Below, piece after piece: positions 15,361 through 23,421 of a stretch of 32,070 nt of DNA; positions within the stretch are counted from its first letter, which is position 1, and every line of letters starts with the position of its first letter. Made by a program: the position numbers and the translations under genes. The notes under the pieces were generated by a model that ran no database searches, was not told the origin of the DNA, and was given only the letters and a program-made list of their open reading frames with translations. The DNA lies in contig CALXFF010000024.1 in assembly GCA_944387525.1 (NCBI GenBank), positions 1 through 32,070 of the forward strand, given 5' to 3'. This stretch comes from an uncultured Clostridia bacterium. Lineage in GTDB: Bacteria > Bacillota > Clostridia > TANB77 > CAG-508.

Positions 15361-15930
15361 ATGAACAAGACAAAAAGAAAGATATTTGAAACATCGATGA
15401 AACTATTTGCAAAAAAAGGATATGAAGCAACAAGTATAGAAGAAATAACAGCAACAGTAGGAGTAGCAAAAGGAACACTATATTATCATTTCTCTAGCAA
15501 AGAAGAAATATTTAATTTTTTAGTCGAAGAAGGCATAAAATTATTACAAAACAGTATTGATATAAAAACTGCAAAATTTCCAAACTATATAGACAAAATT
15601 AAAGCTATAATACTAATACAAATAAAAATAGTGGACAAATATGAAGATATCATTACCATATTATTAAGTCAATTTTGGGGAAATGAAGCAAGAAACCAAA
15701 TGTGTAAAGAACAAATATTAACATATATAAGCAAAATAGAAGAAATAGTAAGACAAGGAATAGAGAAAAAAGAAATAAAACAAGGAAATCCACAAATCAT
15801 AGCATCAGAAATTTATGGACTTATAGCCTCAAGTTTAGTATATAAAATAAGAAATGGTGGACAGATTGACATTATGAAATTATATAAAGAATTTGAAAAT
15901 ACAATAATAGAAGGTCTAAAAATAAAATAA
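15361..15930 (+). CDS. TetR/AcrR-family transcriptional regulator
   Basis: 189 residues from ATG 15361, which has GAAAGAAGG before it. A longer frame from GTG 15310 has no ribosome binding site and would place the candidate operator inside the gene. The N-terminal TetR DNA-binding domain has the classic pattern: FAKKGYEATSIEEITATVGVAKGTLYYHFSSKEEIF at about 16-51. The rest is an all-helical ligand-binding and dimerisation domain. The gene sits 18 bp before an acyl-CoA synthetase gene, so it probably senses a fatty acid or acyl-CoA and controls this two-gene operon, as FadR-like TetR proteins do in Gram-positives. The ligand is an inference. Confidence 0.92.
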   Translation: MNKTKRKIFETSMKLFAKKGYEATSIEEITATVGVAKGTLYYHFSSKEEIFNFLVEEGIKLLQNSIDIKTAKFPNYIDKIKAIILIQIKIVDKYEDIITILLSQFWGNEARNQMCKEQILTYISKIEEIVRQGIEKKEIKQGNPQIIASEIYGLIASSLVYKIRNGGQIDIMKLYKEFENTIIEGLKIK

Positions 15931-15948
15931 GAAGGGGATAGATGTTAG

Positions 15949-17673
15949 ATGAGAGAGCAAATTTATAAGAACGAAGGGTATAGTAATTTAAAAGAGATGC
16001 TTCAAAAAACAGGAGAAAAGTTTGGAGATAGACCAGCATATATATTTAAAACAGAAGTAGAAGGAAAATTTAGAGAAATATCTCACAAACAATTTAGAGA
16101 TGAAATAAATAATTTAGGAACAGCCTTAATTAATCTAGGACTAAAAGATAAAAGAATAGCAGTTATTTCAGAAAATAGATATGAATGGGGAGTTGCATAT
16201 TTTGCAGTTGTTACAGGTACAGGAGTTGTAGTACCATTAGACAAAGCACTACCCGACAATGAAATTGAAAACTTAATGATTCGTTCAGAAATAGAAGCGA
16301 TATTCTATTCAAAAAAATATGATGAAGTAATGAAAAAAATAAAAGAAAAACAAACAACAAAAGTAAAATACTTCATTTCAATGGATTTAGAAAAGAAAGA
16401 AAACGATGTTTACTCTGAAAAAGAATTAATTGAACAAGGTAAAAAGCTAATGGAAGATGGAAATAGAGAATTTTTAGACGCAGAAATAGATAATGAAAAA
16501 ATGTCAATTATGCTATTTACATCAGGTACAACTGCGATGTCAAAAGCAGTAATGTTATCACACAAAAATATATGCAGCAATTTAAAAGACATAACAGCAG
16601 TTATAAAACTAACACCAGAAGATAGATTCTTGTCATTTTTACCATTACATCATACATTTGAATGTACAGTTGGATTTATATATCCAATATCAACAGGTGG
16701 ATCAATTGCATTTTGTGAAGGAATTAGACATATAGCAGAAAATATAAAAGATTATCAAATAACAGCAATGATTTCAGTACCAATCCTTTTTGAAAGTATG
16801 TATAAAAAAGTAATGAAAAACATAGAGAAAAAAGGAAAATTAAAAACAGTACAAAAAGGAATCAAAATAAGCCAATTCTTATTAAAATTTGGAATAGATA
16901 TAAGAAAAAAATTATTTAAAGAAATACATGATACATTAGGAGGAAAAGTAAGACTATTTGTAGCAGGAGGAGCAGCATTAGATCCAGAAGCAGAAAAAGG
17001 ATTTAATGAATTAGGATTTACAATGTATCAAGGATATGGACTAACAGAAAGTTCACCAGTAATTGCAGCAGAAGATGACAAATATAGAAGATTAGGATCT
17101 ATTGGAAAAGCATTTCCAAGTTTAGATGTAAAGATAATTGATCCAAATGAAGAAGGAGTAGGAGAATTAGCTGCAAAAGGACCATCAATCATGCTAGGGT
17201 ATTACAATAATGAAGAAGCAACAAAAGAAGCGATAGATGAAGATGGTTGGTTACATACAGGAGACTTAGCAAGAATAGATAAAGATGGATATATCTTTAT
17301 TTCTGGAAGAAAGAAATTCGTCATAGTATTAAAAAATGGAAAAAACATATATCCAGAAGAATTAGAAGCATTACTAAATAAAATAGAAGGTGTAAAAGAA
17401 AGTTTCGTATATGGTTATCCAGAAGATGACGGAGATTATAAAATTCATGCAAAAATAGTATATGACAAAGAAACAGTAGGAGACATATACAATACAGAAG
17501 ATCCAGAAAAATTAAAAGAAATATTATGGCAAGAAGTTAAAAAAGTAAACAAAACAATGCCAGCATATAAATATATTAGAGAAATTACAGTAACAGATAA
17601 AGAACTAATAAAAACAACAACTCAAAAAATTAAAAGATTTGAAGAAATCAAGACAGTTCTTAATGATAAATAA
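15949..17673 (+). CDS. AMP-forming long-chain acyl-CoA synthetase-like enzyme
   Basis: A 574-residue ANL-superfamily adenylating enzyme. Motifs in order: the P-loop LFTSGTTAMSKAV at about 189-201, the histidine-containing LPLHHTFE motif, MYQGYGLTESSP (A5-like, adenine site), GWLHTGDLARIDKDGYIFISGRKK (A7/A8 hinge), and K near the C-terminus in TQKIKRFE (catalytic lysine region). Typically these activate a fatty acid with ATP and CoA. The P-loop differs from the usual TSGTTGXPKGV: Ala replaces Gly, Ser replaces Pro and Ala replaces Gly. That version occurs in a clostridial subgroup of long-chain synthetases as far as I recall, so activity is probably kept. Expression is presumably under the adjacent TetR protein. 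Confidence 0.9.
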   Translation: MREQIYKNEGYSNLKEMLQKTGEKFGDRPAYIFKTEVEGKFREISHKQFRDEINNLGTALINLGLKDKRIAVISENRYEWGVAYFAVVTGTGVVVPLDKALPDNEIENLMIRSEIEAIFYSKKYDEVMKKIKEKQTTKVKYFISMDLEKKENDVYSEKELIEQGKKLMEDGNREFLDAEIDNEKMSIMLFTSGTTAMSKAVMLSHKNICSNLKDITAVIKLTPEDRFLSFLPLHHTFECTVGFIYPISTGGSIAFCEGIRHIAENIKDYQITAMISVPILFESMYKKVMKNIEKKGKLKTVQKGIKISQFLLKFGIDIRKKLFKEIHDTLGGKVRLFVAGGAALDPEAEKGFNELGFTMYQGYGLTESSPVIAAEDDKYRRLGSIGKAFPSLDVKIIDPNEEGVGELAAKGPSIMLGYYNNEEATKEAIDEDGWLHTGDLARIDKDGYIFISGRKKFVIVLKNGKNIYPEELEALLNKIEGVKESFVYGYPEDDGDYKIHAKIVYDKETVGDIYNTEDPEKLKEILWQEVKKVNKTMPAYKYIREITVTDKELIKTTTQKIKRFEEIKTVLNDK

Positions 17674-17795
17674 AAAATTGCAAAATATGCTGAAACTTAG
17701 GGGAATAGAAAGTATAATAAAATAGCAAAATGTCGAAAGAAAAAAGAATTTGTAACAAAATTGTAATATTTCTGTAATGAAAACTTAAAATAAAA

Positions 17796-17824
17796 AAAGC
17801 CAAACACACTTGTAGTTTGGCTTT
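17796..17824. terminator. hairpin after the acyl-CoA synthetase gene
   Basis: AAAGCCAAAC (17796-17805) and GTTTGGCTTT (17815-17824) pair perfectly. The T-tract is poor on the plus strand but good on the minus strand. The right arm overlaps the spacer of the promoter at 17810-17838, so it may be regulatory as well. Confidence 0.55.
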
Positions 17825-17838
17825 AGTTAATGTATAAT
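17810..17838 (+). promoter_or_regulatory. sigma-A promoter of the 17894 gene
   Basis: TTGTAG (17810-17815), a 17-bp spacer and TATAAT (17833-17838). The -35 lies in the loop and right arm of the preceding hairpin. Confidence 0.65.
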
Positions 17839-17893
17839 TATATTTGAAATAGCGAAAAAGCAAACACGCGTAAGATAAAGGAGGTACATTACA

Positions 17894-18775
17894 ATGTCTA
17901 AATCTGGCATAGTAAATGTGAGAATGGTTATCACAGAAGAAAAAATATTATCAAATATAGATAAAATCCAAAAATTAATAAATCCAAAAAGTAAAAAGCA
18001 AATTGTTCAATTAGAAGATGATACATACTTCAAGGATTTAATTGAATCAGTAAAAACATATTTAATTGAATATCCAAAAAAGAAGAACTTCCCAGCAAGT
18101 GTATACAAAGCAGCTTATGGGCTAGTTGAATATGCTACAAATCAATTTGAAGAAAATACAAAGAAAATAGAAGAATTAATTAGACAAAGAGAACAAAATA
18201 TAGCTACAGCAGGACAATTAAAAGAAATATTAGAAGCAGTAGAAAACAAAGAAAAAGATTGGAAAGACCAAGTAAAAAAAGCAGAAGATGTATTTTCAGA
18301 AGATATTATAGAAACTCTAACAATAGTAGGAAAAGCAAAAGATACAGAGTCAGACGACTACAAAGATGCTATGAAATTATTACATGCTAGAATAAACAAC
18401 CTAGAAGCAAATTTACATATAGAAATAGATATGGAAAGAATTGAAGATAGATCAAAAGCATTAAGTTACATAGGAATTGAAGTAGCAGATGCATTAAAAT
18501 CAATACCTACACCAATAGAAGAACCAATAGTACAAGAAGTTGTTGAAGAACAACCACAAGAACAAGTTCAAGTACAACAAGCAGTTGCAGCAGAAGAACA
18601 ACAAGCACAAGAACAACAATATGTTCAAGAAACAACATTTGAAGCTAAACCAAGTCTATGGCAAAGATTTAAAAATAGCAAATTTGTTAGAGCTATTAAA
18701 GCTATTACAAGAATTAGAATTGTACTTGATTATTCAGATGCACTTCCAGAAGGAAGAGGGGAAAATAATCAATAA
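17894..18775 (+). CDS. hypothetical protein with Gln-rich linker
   Basis: A 293-residue protein I do not recognise. The first ~200 residues are predicted helical and charged, with no signal peptide, membrane segment or cysteine. Residues about 205-240 are a Glu/Gln/Val-rich linker (QEVVEEQPQEQVQVQQAV). A basic, aromatic C-terminal segment follows (KPSLWQRFKNSKFVRAIKAITRIRIVLDY), which could be an amphipathic membrane-binding helix or an interaction tail. AAAGGAGG sits 8-9 nt before the ATG and a clear promoter and terminator bracket the gene, so it is monocistronic. A linker and tail of this kind suggest a scaffold or adaptor, but no function can be assigned. Confidence 0.8.
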   Translation: MSKSGIVNVRMVITEEKILSNIDKIQKLINPKSKKQIVQLEDDTYFKDLIESVKTYLIEYPKKKNFPASVYKAAYGLVEYATNQFEENTKKIEELIRQREQNIATAGQLKEILEAVENKEKDWKDQVKKAEDVFSEDIIETLTIVGKAKDTESDDYKDAMKLLHARINNLEANLHIEIDMERIEDRSKALSYIGIEVADALKSIPTPIEEPIVQEVVEEQPQEQVQVQQAVAAEEQQAQEQQYVQETTFEAKPSLWQRFKNSKFVRAIKAITRIRIVLDYSDALPEGRGENNQ

Positions 18776-18790
18776 AAATAAATTTTCATT

Positions 18791-18817
18791 AAAAGTCTAG
18801 ATTTTATCTAGGCTTTT
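18791..18817 (+). terminator. terminator of the 17894 gene
   Basis: AAAAGTCTAGAT and ATCTAGGCTTTT pair (one G:T) around TTT and end in a T-run. It is directly followed by an extended -10 promoter. Confidence 0.8.
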
Positions 18818-18818
18818 G

Positions 18819-18827
18819 TGTTATAAT
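18819..18827 (+). promoter_or_regulatory. extended -10 promoter of the glucosaminidase-like gene
   Basis: TGTTATAAT (TG at 18819-18820, TATAAT at 18822-18827). No good -35 is present. The first in-frame ATG (18826) lies inside the -10 box and so cannot be the start on this transcript. Confidence 0.55.
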
Positions 18828-19971
18828 GAAAAACATGAACGGAAGAGGGTTGAAAAATAATTACAATTTTCCAACCAGAATTGTGCCTTATAAAAGGATG
18901 AGATTGAATGTGAAAGAAGTAATAAGTAATTTAATAATTAATTTTAGAAATATAATTAGAAAAATACCGAAGAGAATAAAAACTATTTTAATAGCTATAT
19001 TAATATTGATTTTAATAATTATTCTAATAGTTGCACTAGTAAAAGAAAGTAAAAAGCAAAAATATGTAGAATATGACGGAAAAAACTTAAGTGAAAGTAA
19101 ATATCCAGGATATAAAGACTTGATAGATGAATTATTAGAGAAGCATCCAAATTGGACATTTACATTATTTTATACTAAATTAGATTGGGAAGAAGTAATA
19201 AAAAATGAAGGACATTCAGATAGCAGAACCTATCCTTTAAATTTAGTTCCAGATTCATCTAGATATCCAGAAGACTGGAAATGTGAAATAGATAGAGATA
19301 AAACTTATGACAATGGAACATGGCTATGTGCATCAGATAAAGCAATTAGATGTCAAATGGATCCTAGAAATATATTAAATGAAGATAATATTTTTCAATT
19401 TAAGGAACTATCATATGTAGAAAATGCACAAACAATAGAAGGTATTAATGAGATAACAGAAGATACCTTTTTAGAGGGAGAAAATATTTCAAATGCATTA
19501 ATACAAGCAGGAAAAAATGCCAATGTTGATCCATATTTTATAGCATCAAGATTAATTCAGGAACAGGGAAGAGATGGAACAACTTTATCTAGAGGATATG
19601 AATATAATGGAATGACTGTATACAATCCATTTAATATAAGAGCAGTAGGAAATTCATCAGAAGAAATAATTGAAAATGCAGCCAAGTATGCTTATGAACA
19701 AGGATGGGATACTTTAGAAAAAGCAATTATTGGAGGAGTAGATTTTGTAAAAGAAGGATATATAAATGTAGGACAAAACACTTTATATCTACAAAAGTTT
19801 GATGTGGTTAATCAAGACGGAGAATTATATACTCATCAATATATGCAAAATTTAATGGCTCCACAATCTGAAGCAAGTAATATGCTTGAAATTTACCAAA
19901 GTTCTGATACTGTTGATTCAGAATTGAATTTTATAATTCCTCTGTATGAAAATATGCCAGAGGAAGTTTAA
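18826..19971 (+). CDS. membrane-anchored N-acetylglucosaminidase-like (GH73-type) protein
   Basis: 381 residues from the longest start. The true start is probably downstream: TTG 18850 behind GGAAGAGGG, or ATG 18898/TTG 18904 behind AAAAGG, because ATG 18826 falls in the promoter -10. A basic N-terminus precedes one membrane helix (about 50-69). The extracytoplasmic part begins HPNWTFTLFYTKLDWEEVI, a module common in clostridial wall hydrolases. The glucosaminidase/lysozyme-like domain has ASRLIQEQG with likely catalytic E246, then YNPFNIRAVG. It would cut peptidoglycan glycan strands outside the membrane. It has three Cys in the middle (about 160-180). tRNA-Thr begins 2 nt after its stop, and the two probably share a transcript. 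Confidence 0.8.
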   Translation: MKNMNGRGLKNNYNFPTRIVPYKRMRLNVKEVISNLIINFRNIIRKIPKRIKTILIAILILILIIILIVALVKESKKQKYVEYDGKNLSESKYPGYKDLIDELLEKHPNWTFTLFYTKLDWEEVIKNEGHSDSRTYPLNLVPDSSRYPEDWKCEIDRDKTYDNGTWLCASDKAIRCQMDPRNILNEDNIFQFKELSYVENAQTIEGINEITEDTFLEGENISNALIQAGKNANVDPYFIASRLIQEQGRDGTTLSRGYEYNGMTVYNPFNIRAVGNSSEEIIENAAKYAYEQGWDTLEKAIIGGVDFVKEGYINVGQNTLYLQKFDVVNQDGELYTHQYMQNLMAPQSEASNMLEIYQSSDTVDSELNFIIPLYENMPEEV

Positions 19972-19972
19972 T

Positions 19973-20048
19973 GCCAATATAGCTCAGTTGGTAGAGCAAC
20001 GGATTCGTAACCCGTAGGTCAGCAGTTCGATTCTGCTTATTGGCTCCA
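19973..20048 (+). tRNA. tRNA-Thr (anticodon CGT)
   Basis: A 76-nt cloverleaf: acceptor GCCAATA/TATTGGC, D-arm GCTC/GAGC, anticodon loop TTCGTAA (anticodon CGT, reading ACG), T-arm AGCAG/CTGCT around TTCGATT, and an encoded CCA end. The anticodon stem has one mismatch at its loop end (A31-C39), and the discriminator base is T. The sequence is close in pattern to known bacterial tRNA-Thr(CGT). It is followed directly by a terminator. Confidence 0.92.
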
Positions 20049-20050
20049 GA

Positions 20051-20078
20051 AAAAACCTTAGATATTTCTAAGGTTTTT
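20051..20078 (+). terminator. terminator after tRNA-Thr
   Basis: AAAAACCTTAGA and TCTAAGGTTTTT pair around TATT, ending in a T-run. The stem starts 3 nt after the tRNA 3' end. Confidence 0.9.
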
Positions 20079-20106
20079 ATATTGGAAACACTATAAAATT
20101 TAGTTA

Positions 20107-20901
20107 CTAATTCGTATTATTTATTTCCTCAATAATTTCAGTTCCTGTCATCTCACAAGGAATATTAAATCTCTTAATAAAATCATTATTAAAACTATTA
20201 GAATAGTTCATTCCCAAATCATACACTTGCATATCAATACCATTTAACTTTAAAGCCCAAACTGTTTCTTTAGTATATGCTCCATAAGGATAAGCAAATA
20301 CTTTCAAATTCTTAGTTCCTAAATTTTCTTCTATAATTTTATAAGATTTGGTTACATCATCACGAATCATTTTAACAGGAAGTTTATTATAAAATACATG
20401 TCTTTTACTATGACTAAAAATTTCTACAAGTCCGCTGTCTTGCATTTCCTTACATTGTTCCCAGCTTAAATATCTTTTTCCATCAATTTCTGTTCCTATT
20501 TTATCAGTAACAACAAAAATAGAAGCCTTCGCATTATATTTTTTCAAGATAGGAAAAACATATTCATAATTGCTATAATATCCATCATCAAAAGTGATTA
20601 AAATAGGCTTTTCAGGAAGAGATATTTTTCCGTTATTTGCATCATTTAATTCTGGAAAAGAAATAAATGTATAACCATTATCTAGCAGAACCTTAATATT
20701 TTCCTCAAAACTTTGAGGAGTATTAATATAGTTAAAATTATCAGGATCACTATCAGGAACTGTTGTTACAAAATCATGATAAAGTAATATTGGGATTTTC
20801 ACATTAGCATTTTTATCTTTCTTAGTCTTAGATAAGATAACTAATACAGTTACAATTATTAAAACTAAAACTAATATAATAATCAAAAATTTTTTTTTCA
20901 A
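20107..20901 (-). CDS. polysaccharide deacetylase (NodB domain), membrane-anchored
   Basis: 264 residues from a TTG start with GAGGTG 7 nt upstream. A signal-anchor helix lies at about 4-23, then a NodB-homology domain. Motif 1 is TFDDGY (D105 catalytic base, D106 metal). Motif 2 is SHSKRH (metal ligands H164 and H168). A later FAYPYGAYT gives motif 3. The family removes N-acetyl groups from GlcNAc in peptidoglycan or surface polysaccharide such as poly-GlcNAc (PgaB/IcaB type). It is divergent from a membrane GT2 glycosyltransferase, and a poly-GlcNAc-like pathway is one reading: one enzyme makes the polymer and the other deacetylates it. Peptidoglycan deacetylation is the alternative. Confidence 0.88.
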   Translation of the reverse strand: MKKKFLIIILVLVLIIVTVLVILSKTKKDKNANVKIPILLYHDFVTTVPDSDPDNFNYINTPQSFEENIKVLLDNGYTFISFPELNDANNGKISLPEKPILITFDDGYYSNYEYVFPILKKYNAKASIFVVTDKIGTEIDGKRYLSWEQCKEMQDSGLVEIFSHSKRHVFYNKLPVKMIRDDVTKSYKIIEENLGTKNLKVFAYPYGAYTKETVWALKLNGIDMQVYDLGMNYSNSFNNDFIKRFNIPCEMTGTEIIEEINNTN

Positions 20902-20920
20902 ATTAATTCACCTCTTATAT

Positions 20921-20949
20921 ATAATATTCACTCAATATTTTTTTGACAA
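20921..20949 (-). promoter_or_regulatory. promoter of the deacetylase gene
   Basis: Minus strand: TTGTCA (20949-20944), a 17-bp spacer and TATTAT (20926-20921). On the plus strand the overlapping TTGACA (20943-20948) could serve the glycosyltransferase with TATCAT at 20964-20969. That spacer is only 15 bp, so this second promoter is less sure. Confidence 0.6.
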
Positions 20950-21009
20950 GTTTTTACATTTTATATCATTTTTCTACATCTTTCATAAGATAGTATAGGG
21001 GTGATAACA

Positions 21010-22284
21010 ATGTTTTTAATATCAACTATGCTATCATTTGTGTATTTGATTTGTGCAATTTTTATTAATATTAATTGGATAAATGATATAGCATGTTATT
21101 TTGGATATTTTCTATCAATATATCTAGTACTTTTTATAGCATTGATACCAGGTTTCATCTATATATTTATGCTAATTAGCCTATTGTGGAATAAAAAAGA
21201 AAAAAAGACAAATAAGAAAAAAGAAGAAGATGTTACAATATTAATACCAATGTATAATGCAAAAAAATCCATCAAAGAAACAATAGAATCTATAAATAAG
21301 CAAAAATATTGTGGAAAAATCTATATTAATATAATAGATGATGGTTCAACTGATGGTTCATTAGAACTATTGAAATCTATGAAGCTAGGTCCAGAAATAA
21401 CAATATTAGAATCAGAGCATAAAGGAAAAGCATATGCATTAAATGAGGGATTAGAACATGTAAAAACAGACTATACAATTACTGTAGATAGTGACACTGT
21501 TCTTCATCCACTAGCAGTTAGAAATATCATGCATAAATTATCAAATTCAAACAAAAAAACAGTAGCTACAGCTGGATGTTTATTTGCTAAAAATGCTAAA
21601 AAAAGTTTCATTACAAAATTACAAGAATGGGATTATACTTTAGGAATATTTGGTGTAAAACTATACCAAGGTAACTACAACTCAACATTGGTTGCACAAG
21701 GCGCATTTAGCGCTTACAAAACCGAGATTTTAAAACAAGTAGGAGGATGGCAAAACTGCGTAGGAGAAGATATTGTTTTAACTTGGGAATTATTGAGCAA
21801 AGGATATGAAACTAATTTTGCAAAAAATGCAATTGCCTTTACAGAAGTTCCTGAAACATTCAAAAAATTGGGACATCAAAGAAAAAGATGGGCTAGAGGT
21901 ATGATTGAGGCTTTTAAAAGAGTGAAAATCATAACTTCTAAAAAGCTTAACTATAAATCAAAATTCCTAATGTGCTTAAACGTATTTTTCCCTTTTATAG
22001 ACCTTGCACTTCTTATTTTTATACCACTTGGGTTAATTTTATTAGCATTTGGAAACCAATTACTAATTGGTTGGTTGACACTGCTTGTCATTCTTCTTGG
22101 AATGTTACTTTGCCTAGTTATTGAAATAAAAAGAAAAAATATGTTAAAAGAAATTGAATGTAAATTAGAAAGAAGAAGTATATTAGCCTTTATTGTTTAT
22201 GCTTTATTGTATGCATTCATTTTAGCTCCATACTGTTTAATAGGATATATTTCTGAATTGATAAATTTTAAGAAAAAATGGTAA
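21010..22284 (+). CDS. membrane family 2 glycosyltransferase
   Basis: 424 residues from ATG 21010. GTG 21001 overlaps the AGGGGTGAT ribosome binding site. Two N-terminal membrane helices (about 1-23 and 33-60) precede a cytosolic GT-A domain: IPMYNAKKSI, IIDDGSTDGS (nucleotide-sugar binding), TVDSDT (metal-binding DXD), then GEDIVLTW (catalytic base region) and QRKRWARG, the QXXRW motif of processive synthases. Three C-terminal helices follow. This layout is that of poly-GlcNAc/hyaluronan/cellulose-type synthases (PgaC/IcaA-like), which polymerise UDP-sugars and extrude them. The divergent NodB deacetylase gene supports a deacetylated surface polysaccharide. The sugar is not determined. Confidence 0.9.
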   Translation: MFLISTMLSFVYLICAIFININWINDIACYFGYFLSIYLVLFIALIPGFIYIFMLISLLWNKKEKKTNKKKEEDVTILIPMYNAKKSIKETIESINKQKYCGKIYINIIDDGSTDGSLELLKSMKLGPEITILESEHKGKAYALNEGLEHVKTDYTITVDSDTVLHPLAVRNIMHKLSNSNKKTVATAGCLFAKNAKKSFITKLQEWDYTLGIFGVKLYQGNYNSTLVAQGAFSAYKTEILKQVGGWQNCVGEDIVLTWELLSKGYETNFAKNAIAFTEVPETFKKLGHQRKRWARGMIEAFKRVKIITSKKLNYKSKFLMCLNVFFPFIDLALLIFIPLGLILLAFGNQLLIGWLTLLVILLGMLLCLVIEIKRKNMLKEIECKLERRSILAFIVYALLYAFILAPYCLIGYISELINFKKKW

Positions 22285-22291
22285 TTAAATC

Positions 22292-22322
22292 AAAAGCCTT
22301 AGTAAATACTCTAAGGCTTTTT
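22292..22322 (+). terminator. terminator of the glycosyltransferase gene
   Basis: AAAAGCCTTAG and CTAAGGCTTTTT pair around TAAATACT, with a T-run. Confidence 0.85.
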
Positions 22323-22342
22323 ACTTATGTTAGATTTGTCCC

Positions 22343-22371
22343 TTGCCGAAGGACAATAAATATGATATAAT
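22343..22371 (+). promoter_or_regulatory. sigma-A promoter of ftsY
   Basis: TTGCCG (22343-22348), a 17-bp spacer and TATAAT (22366-22371). A TTGTCC/GGACAA inverted repeat flanks the -35. Repeat family B lies between this promoter and the ftsY ribosome binding site, so it is transcribed in the ftsY leader. Confidence 0.7.
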
Positions 22372-22384
22372 ACCCACATATTAG

Positions 22385-22447
22385 AAAAAAGTGGCGTCCC
22401 CAAATTAGCCAAAAATGGTCAGTCCGTACCTGTCCCCAAACTGACCA
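22385..22447 (+). repeat. interspersed repeat family B, copy 2
   Basis: It shares AGTG-CGTCCC, then TAGCCAAAAATGGTCAGTCC and ACCTG with 9078-9134. It also has an extra TCCCCAA before ACTGACCA. The 8-bp hairpin TGGTCAGT/ACTGACCA sits in the ftsY 5' leader, directly before the ribosome binding site. Confidence 0.8.
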
Positions 22448-22468
22448 AAGAAAGGAAAGATATAGAAA

Positions 22469-23374
22469 ATGGGATTTTTTGAAAAACTAAAACAAGGAAT
22501 GAGCAAAACAAAAACATCATTTGATGAAAAAATAAGCAATGTATTCAAAAGTTTCAAAAAAGTAGATGAAGACTTTTTAGACGAATTAGAAGAAGTACTA
22601 ATAATGTCAGACATAGGAATGGATACATCAATAAAAATAATGAATAATTTAAGACAAAGAGTAAAAAAAGAAAAAATACAAGATGAAGAAGAAATAAAAC
22701 AAGCACTAAGAGAAGAAATAATACAAATACTATCAAAAGTAGATAGAGGACTAAAACTAAACACAAAACCATCAGTAATATTAGTTGTTGGTGTAAATGG
22801 AGTAGGAAAAACAACATCAATAGGGAAAATAGCAAACAGATTAGCAAAAGATGGAAAACAAGTAGTAATAGCAGCAGCAGATACATTCCGTGCAGCAGCA
22901 GTAGAACAACTTGAAATCTGGGCTAATAGAGCAGGAGCAGACATAGTAAAAAGAGAAGAAGGAGTTGATCCAGCATCTGTAGTATATGATGCAATAAAAA
23001 TAACAAGGCAAAAAAATGCAGATGTTTTAATTGTTGATACAGCAGGAAGATTACACAACAAAAAATATTTAATGGATGAGTTAAGAAAAATTCAAAAGGT
23101 AATTCAAAAGGAAATGTCAGATTGTGATGAAGAAGTATTATTAGTAATTGACGGAACTACTGGACAAAATGCAATATCTCAAGTAAAAGCATTTAAAGAA
23201 GAAGCAGACATTACAGGACTTGTATTGACAAAACTTGATGGAACAGCAAAAGGTGGAGTAGTAATTGGAATTGTGGAAGAAAATAATATACCAGTCAAGT
23301 TTATTGGTGTAGGAGAACAAATAGATGACATGGAAATCTTCAATCCAGAAGAATTTGCAAGAGCAATTATATGA
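22469..23374 (+). CDS. ftsY: signal recognition particle receptor FtsY
   Basis: A 301-residue SRP-type GTPase with a short N-terminal targeting region, an NG domain and no long acidic A domain, as in most Firmicutes. G1 GVNGVGKTT is at 108-116, DTFRAAAVEQL follows, DTAGR is the G3 motif, and TKLDGTAKGG is G4 with closing-loop glycines. It ends EFARAII, typical of FtsY. FtsY docks ribosome-SRP complexes at the SecYEG translocon. GAAAGG lies before the ATG. ffh/ylxM are not next to it here. The 48-bp gap to the UPF0182 gene, without a terminator, allows a joint transcript. Confidence 0.97.
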   Translation: MGFFEKLKQGMSKTKTSFDEKISNVFKSFKKVDEDFLDELEEVLIMSDIGMDTSIKIMNNLRQRVKKEKIQDEEEIKQALREEIIQILSKVDRGLKLNTKPSVILVVGVNGVGKTTSIGKIANRLAKDGKQVVIAAADTFRAAAVEQLEIWANRAGADIVKREEGVDPASVVYDAIKITRQKNADVLIVDTAGRLHNKKYLMDELRKIQKVIQKEMSDCDEEVLLVIDGTTGQNAISQVKAFKEEADITGLVLTKLDGTAKGGVVIGIVEENNIPVKFIGVGEQIDDMEIFNPEEFARAII

Positions 23375-23421
23375 GTCACTTAGATACTAAAATAGCTATG
23401 TAAAAAAGAGGAGGAAGAAGA

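Noticed and set aside
18540-18800. Lys/Asn-rich 86-residue frame overlapping the 17894 gene
   Set aside because: It is the +1 shadow of the Gln-rich linker and runs into the terminator.
22554-22886. Leu-rich open frame on the minus strand inside ftsY
   Set aside because: Shadow of A/T-rich ftsY codons, without start context. The same applies to similar Leu-rich frames opposite 14517-14855 and 25295-25837.
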